Part shown: piece after piece, positions 1 through 6,354 of the stretch
Numbering within the stretch: the stretch's first letter is position 1
Layout of the letters: each line of letters opens with the position of its first letter
DNA from: JAABQT01 sp041488375
GTDB taxonomy: Bacteria > Pseudomonadota > Gammaproteobacteria > Burkholderiales > SG8-39
DNA: 11,962 nt
Reading direction: 5' to 3'
Assembly (NCBI GenBank): GCA_041488375.1
Contig: JBGPPD010000077.1
Location: 1-11,962 of the forward strand
Notes under the pieces: model-generated
The model's input: the letters and a program-made list of their open reading frames with translations, nothing else
Database searches by the model: none
What the model was told of the DNA's origin: nothing
Program-made: the position numbers and the translations under genes

Positions 1-489
1 CTCGAGCTGGTGAAGCTGCGCCTGCTGGAGTGCCGCGACGCTCGCGAGTTCGACATCTGGCTGAACAGCCTGTTGCGCGTGGCGAAACTGGTCAACCAGG
101 CCCTGCCGCCGGCCGAAGCGGGGGCGATCTGGTCGCGCATCGCGGCTGCCAGCTGTGTCCCGGCCCTGCACCGGTTCCAGCGCCGGTGGATCGCGCTGTT
201 CCTGTCGGTCGGCGCGCGCGACGCGCGGGCCATGACGCAGCTCGCCGAGGCGCTGCTCGAGTCCACGCCGGAATTGCACGCCGAGGGCCGCGAATACCTG
301 CTGATGGCGGGCATGGCCGGCGCCGTCGCCGGCGGGCGCGGGGACCAGGCGCTCAAGCTGTGGGAGCGTTATTCCGGCGACCTCACGCACGGCGCGGACC
401 AGCCCGCGTTCCGCTTGCTGCGCTGCCACGCGCAGCCCGGCGCGGTGCAAGCCTGCATCGACGCCTTCCGGCCTTACGCCGAGGAATGA
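1..489 (+). CDS. C-terminal part of an unidentified helical protein (5' end outside window)
   Basis: The frame is open from the first base (codons CTC GAG CTG precede a GTG at 10) to a TGA at 487-489, so about 162 residues of a protein starting upstream are present. I do not recognise the family. The visible part is rich in Ala, Leu and Arg, has no membrane segment or catalytic motif, and looks like amphipathic helical repeats of the TPR kind (for example the Ala-rich stretch around residues 70-125, then a Trp-Glu-Arg-Tyr segment). Such helical tails occur at the C-terminus of various multidomain proteins, so no function can be assigned. Codon use is typical of a real GC-rich gene. It is separated by 133 bases from the pigment operon and is probably an unrelated neighbour. 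Confidence 0.7.
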   Translation, partial: LELVKLRLLECRDAREFDIWLNSLLRVAKLVNQALPPAEAGAIWSRIAAASCVPALHRFQRRWIALFLSVGARDARAMTQLAEALLESTPELHAEGREYLLMAGMAGAVAGGRGDQALKLWERYSGDLTHGADQPAFRLLRCHAQPGAVQACIDAFRPYAEE

Positions 490-575
490 GGGCGCTGGGC
501 AGCGCACTGGAAAGCCCCTGATGGCTCTGGTAGCATCATTTCGCGGAAAACGGTGCCTGGAAAGCGCCGCTTCCT

Positions 576-599
576 GCCGGAAATGCCGCAGATTCCGGC
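576..599 (+). promoter_or_regulatory. Perfect 7-bp inverted repeat in the operon leader
   Basis: GCCGGAA at 576-582 is matched by TTCCGGC at 593-599 with a ten-base loop. It sits 23 bases before the first ATG of the operon. The left arm can alternatively pair locally: TTCC at 571-574 can pair with GGAA at 579-582, or with GGAA at 559-562. It could be an operator half-site pair or an mRNA hairpin near the ribosome site. No regulator is encoded in the window to support either reading, and a seven-base repeat may arise by chance in GC-rich DNA. Confidence 0.3.
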
Positions 600-608
600 T
601 CATCCATT

Positions 609-615
609 GGGGGAG
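609..615 (+). promoter_or_regulatory. Ribosome binding site of the lipoprotein gene
   Basis: GGGGGAG lies seven bases before the ATG at 623 and is the clearest Shine-Dalgarno-like stretch among the starts examined. It decides the start at 623 over the longer frame from 521 and supports this gene as the first of the transcript. Confidence 0.6.
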
Positions 616-622
616 TGTAGAC

Positions 623-1009
623 ATGTTGCGCAGCGCGCTGAAGATCCTCGTTCCGGCAATCGCCCTGCTGGTGGTCGGGTGCCGCGTGGCCCCGATCTAC
701 GAAGTGCCGCAGTCCCAGCTCATGACCTCGCGCGCGGTGTCCTTGAGCGACGTGGAACGCGCGATCAGGACCGCCGGCGCCGGCCTGGGCTGGCAGATGG
801 CGCCGCGCGGACCCGGCAATCTGGAGGGCGTGTTGATCCTGCGCGAGCATCGCGCCGTGGTCGACGTCAAGTTCGATACGAAGTCCTTCAGCATCAAGTA
901 CAAGGACAGCAGCAACCTCGGCTACAATGGCTCGACCATCCATCCCAACTACAATGGGTGGGTGCAGAATCTGGAACGTGCCATACGCGCGCAAGTGAGC
1001 ACGCTCTAG
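623..1009 (+). CDS. Small secreted lipoprotein, first gene of the operon
   Basis: The product is 128 residues: a charged start (Met-Leu-Arg), a hydrophobic stretch at about residues 6-18, then a lipobox Val-Val-Gly-Cys with Cys20 as the likely lipidated residue. It should therefore be a type II signal-peptide lipoprotein facing the periplasm. The residue after Cys is Arg, not Asp, which suggests transport on to the outer membrane. The mature part has alternating hydrophobic strands and a distinctive C-terminal block (Lys-Asp-Ser-Ser-Asn-Leu near 94-99, then His-Pro-Asn-Tyr-Asn-Gly-Trp). I recall this block from small uncharacterised proteobacterial lipoproteins, but I cannot name a function. 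The ATG at 623 has a good ribosome site. The ACP gene starts only 7 bases after the stop, so co-transcription is likely. Whether it helps anchor or export the polyene is inference. Confidence 0.85.
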   Translation: MLRSALKILVPAIALLVVGCRVAPIYEVPQSQLMTSRAVSLSDVERAIRTAGAGLGWQMAPRGPGNLEGVLILREHRAVVDVKFDTKSFSIKYKDSSNLGYNGSTIHPNYNGWVQNLERAIRAQVSTL

Positions 1010-1015
1010 GCGGAC

Positions 1016-1318
1016 ATGCAGAAGTCTGCAGCAGGACTGCAGTCGGCAGACACCTCCCTCAGCCCGCAGGAACTTGCGTTGGCCGAGCTGATCGTTGCCA
1101 CGCTCAATCTTGAACCGCGTCCCGCCGAAATCGACCCGCTCGCGCCGTTATACGGAGAGGGTCTCGGACTGGACTCGATCGACATACTGGAGATCGCGCT
1201 GGCCGTTTCCAAGACCTACGGCATCCGGCTGCGATCGGACGACGGCAACAACCAGAAGATATTCAGCTCCTTGCGCAGCTTGAACCGGCATATCCAGAAG
1301 CTCGTGGCCAATCGATAG
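1016..1318 (+). CDS. Acyl carrier protein of the aryl polyene pathway
   Basis: A 100-residue acyl carrier protein with the 4'-phosphopantetheine attachment motif Gly-Leu-Asp-Ser-Ile-Asp, the modified serine being Ser54. The body is acidic and helical, preceded by an extension of about 15 residues before the first helix. After activation by a phosphopantetheinyl transferase, not seen here, it would carry the aryl starter or the growing polyene as a thioester in the cytoplasm. Its place directly before a small membrane protein and an adenylating ligase matches the ACP position in known APE clusters, where one ACP is loaded with the aryl acid by the ligase. Those clusters commonly hold two ACP genes side by side; only one is seen here. 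The stop at 1316-1318 abuts the next ATG at 1319 with no gap. Confidence 0.93.
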   Translation: MQKSAAGLQSADTSLSPQELALAELIVATLNLEPRPAEIDPLAPLYGEGLGLDSIDILEIALAVSKTYGIRLRSDDGNNQKIFSSLRSLNRHIQKLVANR

Positions 1319-1846
1319 ATGCGGCGCGCTATCGGTTGGTCCTGGAAAGCGCTCATTGTCCTGGCGTGCATCGCATTCCAATACCTGGTCCACGCCGCCC
1401 TCAGCAACGCGCAGTCGGGTCCTTTCCCCCTGGGTCTCGCCGCGCTCAGCGGCATTTCCCATACGGCAGCCTACGTGTTCCTGCTGTGGTATTTCGCGCG
1501 CACGCTGGCGCGCGGCCGCGAGCCGCTGATCACGCGGTATGCCCGCGGCGTGCATGGATCGCTGCAGCCGGGCATGGAACTGTTTACCCGAAGGGTGACC
1601 ATTGCCTGGTGCGTGTTCTTCGCCAGCCAATTGATCGTCTCGGCGCTGCTGCTGGCGATTGCCCCTCTCAGCGCGTGGTCGCTGTTCATCAATCTGCTCA
1701 ATCTGCCCCTGCTGGCCCTGATGTTCGTGGGGCAGCTGGCCTATCGCGCGGTCCGCCATCCCGACTACCCGCGCACCTCCGTCATGCAGGCGATCCGGGC
1801 ATTCACCAGGGATTCTCCACTCTCGAACAGTGCGGAAATGCACTAG
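1319..1846 (+). CDS. Four-helix inner-membrane protein (APE-cluster type)
   Basis: A 175-residue protein with four probable membrane helices at about residues 10-28, 46-62, 92-114 and 120-142, a basic linker between helices 2 and 3 and a short basic cytoplasmic tail. There is no enzyme motif. Proteins of this size and topology regularly stand between the ACP and the ligase in APE/xanthomonadin clusters (the COG4648 type). Their role is not firmly known; a scaffold bringing the soluble synthase to the membrane is one inference. The ATG at 1319 follows the ACP stop directly, so translation is probably coupled. Ten residues or so at the C-terminus are polar and probably disordered. Identification rests on size, topology and position, not on a catalytic signature. 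Confidence 0.8.
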   Translation: MRRAIGWSWKALIVLACIAFQYLVHAALSNAQSGPFPLGLAALSGISHTAAYVFLLWYFARTLARGREPLITRYARGVHGSLQPGMELFTRRVTIAWCVFFASQLIVSALLLAIAPLSAWSLFINLLNLPLLALMFVGQLAYRAVRHPDYPRTSVMQAIRAFTRDSPLSNSAEMH

Positions 1847-1855
1847 CATGTTCGC

Positions 1856-3193
1856 ATGGGCTGCATGCCGCTGGTTCGCGGATTCGACGCCGGGGCAGCG
1901 TTCGCCTACCGCGGCGGGCGGCGACTAAGCATCGAGCATTTCCTGCGGGACGTATCGCGGCTGGCCGCGTTGCTTCCCGAGCGGCGTTACCTCCTCAATC
2001 TGTGCGCGGATCGCTATCATTTTGCGGTCGGCTTTTCGGCCGCCCTGTTACGAGGGCAGGTCAATCTGCTGCCGCCGAACGAGACGCCCGACCTGATCGG
2101 GCGGCTGGCCTCCCAGTATCCCGGGGTGTATTGCCTTAGCGACAGGGAACCGGGATTCGCGTCGCTCGAAACGATGTTGTTTCCGGAGCTGGGCGATTCC
2201 GCAATGCCGCCAGCCCCGGTTCCCGATGTGCCGCAGGCTCAGGTGGCGGCAATCGTCTTTACCTCGGGTTCCACCGGCGAGCCGGTACCGTATCGCAAGA
2301 CCTGGGGCAGCCTGGTCCGCGTGGCGCTGGCGGAAATCGAGATCCTCGACCTGCACGGGCGCTCGGGCATGGCGCTGCTCGGCACCGTGCCGGCGCAGCA
2401 TGTGTTCGGGCTGGAAGCCACCATGCTGATGGTCATGCAGGGCGGCTTTGCGCTGCATGCCCGCCGCCCGTTCTACCCTGCGGACATCCGGGCCGAGCTG
2501 GCGTCGTTGCCGCGGCCGCGCGGCCTGGTGACTGCGCCGGTGCACTTGCGCGTGCTGCTGGCGGAACCTGACGAACTGCCGCCGGCCGATTTCCTGCTGT
2601 GTGCCACGGCGCCCCTGTCGCCGCAGCTGGCGCAACAGGCGGAGGCGCGCTTCGCTGCGCCCTTGCATGAAATCTACGGTTGCACTGAATCGGGCGGGAT
2701 CGCCAGCCGCCGCACGATCCAGACCGGGGAGTGGCGCGCGATGACGGACCTCACTCTGCGCGCGGACGCCGACGGCACCTGGGTCAGGGGCGGGCACGTG
2801 GAAACCGAGGTGCTGCTGGCCGATGTCATCGAATTGCGGGGCCGGGGACGATTCCTGCTGCACGGGCGCACCGCGGACCTGGTGAACATCGCGGGCAAGC
2901 GGACCTCGCTCGCGCATCTCAACTATCAGCTGAATTCCATCAAAGGCGTGCGCGATGGCGCGTTCGTGGTTCCCGAGCAGGAGAGCGAAGCGGTGACCCG
3001 CCTGGCGGCGTACGTGGTGGCGCCCGGACTCTCGAGCGACGCCCTGATGAGCGCATTGCGCCAGCGCGTTGACGCTGCATTCCTGCCGCGCCCGCTGCAT
3101 TTCGTCGACGCCTTGCCGCGCAATGATACCGGGAAGCTGCCGCGCCAGGCGCTCGAGGAGTTCGAGGCAGGGCTGGCCAGAAGGACGGGGTAG
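1856..3193 (+). CDS. Adenylate-forming aryl-acid ligase, copy 1
   Basis: A 445-residue member of the ANL (acyl-CoA/aryl-acid ligase) superfamily. It has the ATP-binding loop Thr-Ser-Gly-Ser-Thr-Gly-Glu-Pro from Thr136, the A5 motif Tyr-Gly-Cys-Thr-Glu from Tyr274, the Gly-Arg-Thr-Ala-Asp...Gly-Lys-Arg hinge near 339-350, and a C-terminal Thr-Gly-Lys with the catalytic lysine at 427. All core motifs are present, so it should be active. By analogy with APE ligases it would adenylate an aryl acid (4-hydroxybenzoate or a relative) and transfer it to the nearby ACP. The substrate cannot be read from the sequence. It is shorter than typical 500-550-residue CoA ligases, as is usual for this group. 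The start at 1856 lacks a clear ribosome site; ATG at 1865 is an alternative. It is closely paralogous to the next gene. Confidence 0.92.
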   Translation: MGCMPLVRGFDAGAAFAYRGGRRLSIEHFLRDVSRLAALLPERRYLLNLCADRYHFAVGFSAALLRGQVNLLPPNETPDLIGRLASQYPGVYCLSDREPGFASLETMLFPELGDSAMPPAPVPDVPQAQVAAIVFTSGSTGEPVPYRKTWGSLVRVALAEIEILDLHGRSGMALLGTVPAQHVFGLEATMLMVMQGGFALHARRPFYPADIRAELASLPRPRGLVTAPVHLRVLLAEPDELPPADFLLCATAPLSPQLAQQAEARFAAPLHEIYGCTESGGIASRRTIQTGEWRAMTDLTLRADADGTWVRGGHVETEVLLADVIELRGRGRFLLHGRTADLVNIAGKRTSLAHLNYQLNSIKGVRDGAFVVPEQESEAVTRLAAYVVAPGLSSDALMSALRQRVDAAFLPRPLHFVDALPRNDTGKLPRQALEEFEAGLARRTG

Positions 3194-3202
3194 CGCGGTA
3201 CG

Positions 3203-4552
3203 ATGAGCACCCTTCCCCTGGTCCGACACTTCGCGCCCCGCTCCGTATTTGCCTATCGTGAGGGGCGGGCCGTCGGTATCGAGCAGTTCCTGCGCGACGT
3301 GCGGCAGCTCGCTGCGCTGCTTCCCGAGCGGCGGCACGTATTCAATCGTTGCGCAGACCGCTATCGGTTCGCTGTCGGCCTCTCCGCGGCGTTGCTGCGG
3401 GGGCAGGTCAGCCTGTTGCCGCCGAACGAGACGCCCGAACTGATCGCCCAGCTTGTCACCCGCTACCCCGACCTCTACTGCTTGAGCGACCAGCCGGGAG
3501 CGCCTGCTTCGCTCAAGACGGTGTCCTTCCCGGAGCCGGCCGGTGGCGGGCCCGCGGCGGCGCAGGTCCCGGTCGTGCCGGGGGCGCAAGTGGCCGCCGT
3601 GATCTTTACTTCAGGTTCGACCGGCGAGCCCGTGCCTTGGCGCAAGACGTGGGGTAGCCTGGTGCGCAGCGCTCTTGGCGAGATCGATCGCCTGGGCGTG
3701 CGCGCGCGGCCCGGCATGGCGGTGCTCGGCACGGTGCCGCCGCAGCATTCGTACGGGCTGGAGTCCACGGTGCTGATGGTCATGCAGGGCGGCCTTGCGC
3801 TGCATGCCCGCCGCCCGTTCTACCCCGCGGACATCCGGGCCGATCTGGCCGCCCTGCCGCGGCCGCGCTGCCTGGTGACGACGCCGGCGCATCTGCGCGT
3901 GCTGCTCGCGGAACCGGATGATCTGCCGCCGGCCGATTTTCTGCTGTGCGCGACCGAGCCGCTGTTGCCGCAGCTTGCGGCGCAGGCGGAAGCGCGCTTC
4001 GCCGCCCCCCTCCACGAAATCTACGGCTGTACCGAAGCCGGGCAGGTCGCCACCCGCCGCACCGTCGAGACCGACGAGTGGCGCGCGCTGCCTGGCGTCG
4101 CGCTGCGCGCGGACAGCGAAGGCACCTGGGTCACGGGCGGGAACGTCGAGACCGAGGTGCTGCTGGGTGACGTCATCGAGCTGCGTGGGCACGCGAAATT
4201 CCTGTTGCACGGCCGCACCGCGGACCTGGTGAACATCGCGGGCAAGCGGACCTCGCTCGCGCATCTGAATTTTCAACTGAACTCGATCGAGGGCGTAGTC
4301 GACGGGGTATTTGTCGCCCCCGAAGGGGAACGCCAGGCAGTTGCGCGCCTGATGGCATTCGTGGTCGCGCCGGGGCATACCGGCGAGACACTGATGAACG
4401 CCCTGCGCCAGCGCATCGACGCCGCTTTCCTTCCGCGCCCGCTGTACCTCGTCGACGCGCTGCCGCGCAGCGCGACCGGCAAGCTGCCGCGCCAGGCCCT
4501 GGGCCAGATCGCGGTCGGACTCGGCTCACGGCAGGCGCAGGGACGGCCGTGA
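3203..4552 (+). CDS. Adenylate-forming aryl-acid ligase, copy 2 (tandem paralogue)
   Basis: A 449-residue ligase, colinear with the preceding one. By hand count 56 of the first 80 residues are identical, without a gap. Its motifs fall at the same positions: Thr-Ser-Gly-Ser-Thr-Gly from 136, Tyr-Gly-Cys-Thr-Glu from 274, and Thr-Gly-Lys with Lys427. Neither copy looks decayed. The copies differ in the N-terminal 30 residues, the linker before the ATP loop and after the A5 motif (Ser-Gly-Gly-Ile in copy 1, Ala-Gly-Gln-Val in copy 2), which lies near the acyl pocket in this superfamily. They could therefore prefer different aryl acids or different ACPs. The gene starts 9 bases after copy 1 ends, and its stop overlaps the next GTG by four bases. 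Tandem duplication followed by local gene conversion is the simplest origin. Confidence 0.92.
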   Translation: MSTLPLVRHFAPRSVFAYREGRAVGIEQFLRDVRQLAALLPERRHVFNRCADRYRFAVGLSAALLRGQVSLLPPNETPELIAQLVTRYPDLYCLSDQPGAPASLKTVSFPEPAGGGPAAAQVPVVPGAQVAAVIFTSGSTGEPVPWRKTWGSLVRSALGEIDRLGVRARPGMAVLGTVPPQHSYGLESTVLMVMQGGLALHARRPFYPADIRADLAALPRPRCLVTTPAHLRVLLAEPDDLPPADFLLCATEPLLPQLAAQAEARFAAPLHEIYGCTEAGQVATRRTVETDEWRALPGVALRADSEGTWVTGGNVETEVLLGDVIELRGHAKFLLHGRTADLVNIAGKRTSLAHLNFQLNSIEGVVDGVFVAPEGERQAVARLMAFVVAPGHTGETLMNALRQRIDAAFLPRPLYLVDALPRSATGKLPRQALGQIAVGLGSRQAQGRP

Positions 4553-4854
4553 TCGAACTGGTTTTCCGGCCTGATCACCCGGCGTCGCGGGGGCATTTTC
4601 CGGGCGATCCCATCATTCCCGGCGCAGTGTTGCTGAGCGAGACCCTCCTGGCGATCGAGGCCGGCCTTGGCGCCGGTCTGGTGCCTTTTCAGATCACGTC
4701 TGCCAAATTCCTGCATCCGACCCGGCCGGGCGACCGTGTCTCGATCGAGTTTTCCCGCACTGCCGCAGGCCAGGTCAGGTTTGCGTGTGCCGTGCAGGGA
4801 AGACCAGTGTTGACCGGCCAGGTGTCATGCAGCGCCCTGTCGACAGCAAGGTAG
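4549..4854 (+). CDS. Short hotdog-fold dehydratase-like protein (FabZ/FabA family)
   Basis: A 101-residue single hotdog domain. The signature His-Phe-Pro-Gly-Asp-Pro-Ile-Ile-Pro-Gly starts at His16, as in 3-hydroxyacyl-ACP dehydratases FabZ and FabA. In APE clusters a short hotdog protein follows the ligase and removes water from the 3-hydroxyacyl-ACP intermediate to give the conjugated double bonds. An oddity: the catalytic Glu/Asp of FabZ/FabA lies 14 residues after the histidine; here that place is Ser30, with Glu31 one residue later. It may be active with a shifted acid, or need a partner subunit. The GTG at 4549 overlaps the ligase stop (GTGA) by four bases, a classic coupling arrangement, and places the domain start correctly. 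Family assignment is secure, activity less so. Confidence 0.85.
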   Translation: MIELVFRPDHPASRGHFPGDPIIPGAVLLSETLLAIEAGLGAGLVPFQITSAKFLHPTRPGDRVSIEFSRTAAGQVRFACAVQGRPVLTGQVSCSALSTAR

Positions 4855-5747
4855 ACAGTGCGCAGGCGCCGGAGTGGGTCGACCGGCCTGAACGCAGCAG
4901 CATGCTCGCGTTGCAAATCATTGTCTGGGTGGCGACGTCCCTCGGACGGCCTGCCGCGCGACTGCTGCTCTATCCGATCTGCCTGTACTTCCTGGCGTTC
5001 TCACCCGGGCCACGGGCCGCCTCGAGGCAATACCTGAGCAGGGTGCTGGGGCGGCAAGCGGGCACAGCGGACAGTTTCCGCCATTACCACAACTTTGCAG
5101 CCACCTTACTGGACCGGATTTACCTCCTCAAGGAGCAATTCTCCAGATTCGATGTCCACGTCCATGGCGCCGAGCATGTTGCGGAGTTGCTTGCAGCGGG
5201 GAACGGATGCGTGCTGCTCGGTGCGCACCTCGGCAGTTTCGAAATCATACGGTCCGCCGGGAGGACGCACGGATTCAAGGTCAACATGGTGATGTACGAG
5301 GAGAACGCCAGGAAAACGGGCGCGCTGTTCGAAACCATCAATCCGGCGTTGCAGCTGGGGATCATCAGCCTGGGCAAGGTCGATTCCATGCTCGAGGTCG
5401 AGGCCGCCCTGGCGCGCGGCGAAATCGTGGGCATGCTGGCAGACAGGACGATCAAGGGCGGGGGCACGGTGTCCTGCCCCTTCCTGGGAGAGCAGGCTGC
5501 ATTCCCGTCGGGACCGATCCGCATTGCCGCGATGCTGAAACGGCCGATCGCGCTGATGTTCGGGATCTATCGAGGCGGCAAGCGCTATGAGATCCATTTC
5601 GAGAGGTTCGCGGGCCCGGAGCAGATCGACAGCCGGGAACGCGATTCAATGACCGGGGACTTGTTGCGGCGCTACGCAGAACGCCTGGAGCACTATTGCC
5701 GGTTCGCTCCCTACAACTGGTTCAACTTCTATGATTTCTGGCGCTAG
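4827..5747 (+). CDS. LpxL/LpxM-like acyltransferase of the pigment cluster
   Basis: A 306-residue lysophospholipid/lipid A acyltransferase-type protein. The HX4E catalytic motif is His-Leu-Gly-Ser-Phe-Glu, with His134 and Glu139. It is followed by an Asp-Arg-Thr block near 213 and a Pro-Ser-Gly-Pro block near 231, as in LpxL-type enzymes. A hydrophobic segment at about residues 27-55 should anchor it in the inner membrane. Family knowledge suggests it transfers the finished polyene from ACP to a lipid or glycan acceptor. I chose ATG 4827 because the conserved Glu-Trp...Arg-Pro-Glu-Arg-Ser stretch follows it soon after; a longer frame from 4785 would overlap the hotdog gene much further. It overlaps that gene by 28 bases and the next by 17. 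Similar proteins are sometimes annotated as glycosyltransferases, but the HX4E motif argues against that. Confidence 0.88.
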   Translation: MQRPVDSKVDSAQAPEWVDRPERSSMLALQIIVWVATSLGRPAARLLLYPICLYFLAFSPGPRAASRQYLSRVLGRQAGTADSFRHYHNFAATLLDRIYLLKEQFSRFDVHVHGAEHVAELLAAGNGCVLLGAHLGSFEIIRSAGRTHGFKVNMVMYEENARKTGALFETINPALQLGIISLGKVDSMLEVEAALARGEIVGMLADRTIKGGGTVSCPFLGEQAAFPSGPIRIAAMLKRPIALMFGIYRGGKRYEIHFERFAGPEQIDSRERDSMTGDLLRRYAERLEHYCRFAPYNWFNFYDFWR

Positions 5748-6354
5748 CCCGACCGCACACCGCGTGCGGCGGCTGCTATTGCTGTGCGCTGCCGGCGTGG
5801 GTTCATTCGCCGCCGTTGGCCTCAGGGCCGGTGATGCCAGCGGCTGGGACATCAACCGGCTCATGCAGGACCTGAGTCAGGTCAAGACCGCCAAAGGCAG
5901 ATTCGTCGAGCGCAAGTACCTGGCGATCCTGAATGCCCCACTGCAATCGTCCGGCACTCTGACCTACATCGCCCCGAGCCGGTTGGAAAAGCATACGCTG
6001 CTGCCCCGGCAGGAGAACCTGCTGCTGGAGCGCGAGGAGTTGACCATCGAGCGCAAGGACGGGAACCAGCGCCGCACCGTCATGCTGCAGGACTACCCGG
6101 TGATCTGGGCTTTCGTGGAGAGCATCCGTTCCACGCTCGCGGGGGACCTGACGACGCTGAAGCGCTTCTACGAAGTCGTGCTCGAGGGAGACGAGCGCCA
6201 GTGGCGCCTCGCTTTGACGCCCAGCGATCCGAAGATGCGCGAGGTGGTGAGCGAAATCCGCATCAGCGGCGGCCGAAGCTGGATCCATGCGATCGAAATC
6301 AAGGAGACTGGCGGTGATCGCTCGGTGATGACCATCACGCGGGACGATTCGTGA
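5731..6354 (+). CDS. LolA-like periplasmic carrier protein
   Basis: A 207-residue protein with an Arg-rich start, a hydrophobic core at about residues 15-31 and a probable signal peptidase I site near residue 33-36, so it should be periplasmic. The mature part begins with helices and a Lys-Gly-Arg-Phe-Val-Glu motif, then a run of beta strands containing Ser-Gly-Thr-Leu-Thr-Tyr. This resembles outer-membrane lipoprotein carrier LolA relatives (COG2834) found in APE clusters. Those are thought to bind a hydrophobic polyene-lipid in the periplasm, but this has not been shown for this protein. The ATG at 5731 overlaps the acyltransferase gene by 17 bases and the stop overlaps the exporter GTG by four. 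Its pairing with an MMPL exporter is the typical arrangement and supports a joint role in moving product to the outer membrane. Confidence 0.85.
   Translation: MISGASPTAHRVRRLLLLCAAGVGSFAAVGLRAGDASGWDINRLMQDLSQVKTAKGRFVERKYLAILNAPLQSSGTLTYIAPSRLEKHTLLPRQENLLLEREELTIERKDGNQRRTVMLQDYPVIWAFVESIRSTLAGDLTTLKRFYEVVLEGDERQWRLALTPSDPKMREVVSEIRISGGRSWIHAIEIKETGGDRSVMTITRDDS

Larger units (their letters stand above)
490..622 (+). other. Intergenic leader before the pigment operon
   Basis: This is the only gap longer than 15 bases in the window and so the most likely place for the operon promoter. I see no good sigma-70 -35/-10 pair. It holds a short hairpin (492-496 with 501-505, loop of 4) just after the upstream stop, without a T-tract, so it is not a convincing terminator. 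A nine-base direct repeat CTGGAAAGC occurs at 507-515 and 557-565. A perfect seven-base inverted repeat lies at 576-582/593-599. A longer reading frame for the lipoprotein could start at 521 inside this gap, but it would bury the lipobox, so I treat the region as non-coding. Confidence 0.5.
1856..4552. repeat. Tandem gene duplication with near-identical nucleotide blocks
   Basis: The two ligase genes form a direct repeat with a period of about 1.35 kb. Most of the pair has drifted at synonymous sites, but some blocks have not. Positions 2867-2919 and 4214-4266 are identical over 53 bases, covering the hinge motif, and 2424-2496 and 3771-3843 differ at two of 73 bases. These blocks encode conserved functional segments yet also match at third codon positions, as expected from gene conversion or a patchy recombination history. 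Confidence 0.8.

Noticed and set aside
492..505. Hairpin just after the stop of the first gene as a terminator
   Set aside because: Stem of five base pairs with no following T-tract; too weak to call an intrinsic terminator.
521..622. 34-codon upstream extension of the lipoprotein frame
   Set aside because: Starting at 521 would put a Cys- and Arg-rich segment before the signal peptide and bury the lipobox; the ATG at 623 has a strong ribosome site and a proper lipoprotein signal.
2048..3589. 513-codon open frame on the minus strand across both ligase genes
   Set aside because: It is antisense to two genes with full motif support. Its predicted protein is dominated by Arg, Gln, His and Gly with no recognisable domain, and a similar minus-strand frame at 3611-4378 mirrors the second ligase, as expected for a shadow of duplicated GC-rich genes.
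4785..4826. Longer start of the acyltransferase gene
   Set aside because: It would extend the overlap with the hotdog gene to 70 bases and add residues with no resemblance to the family; ATG 4827 leads directly into the conserved N-terminal stretch.
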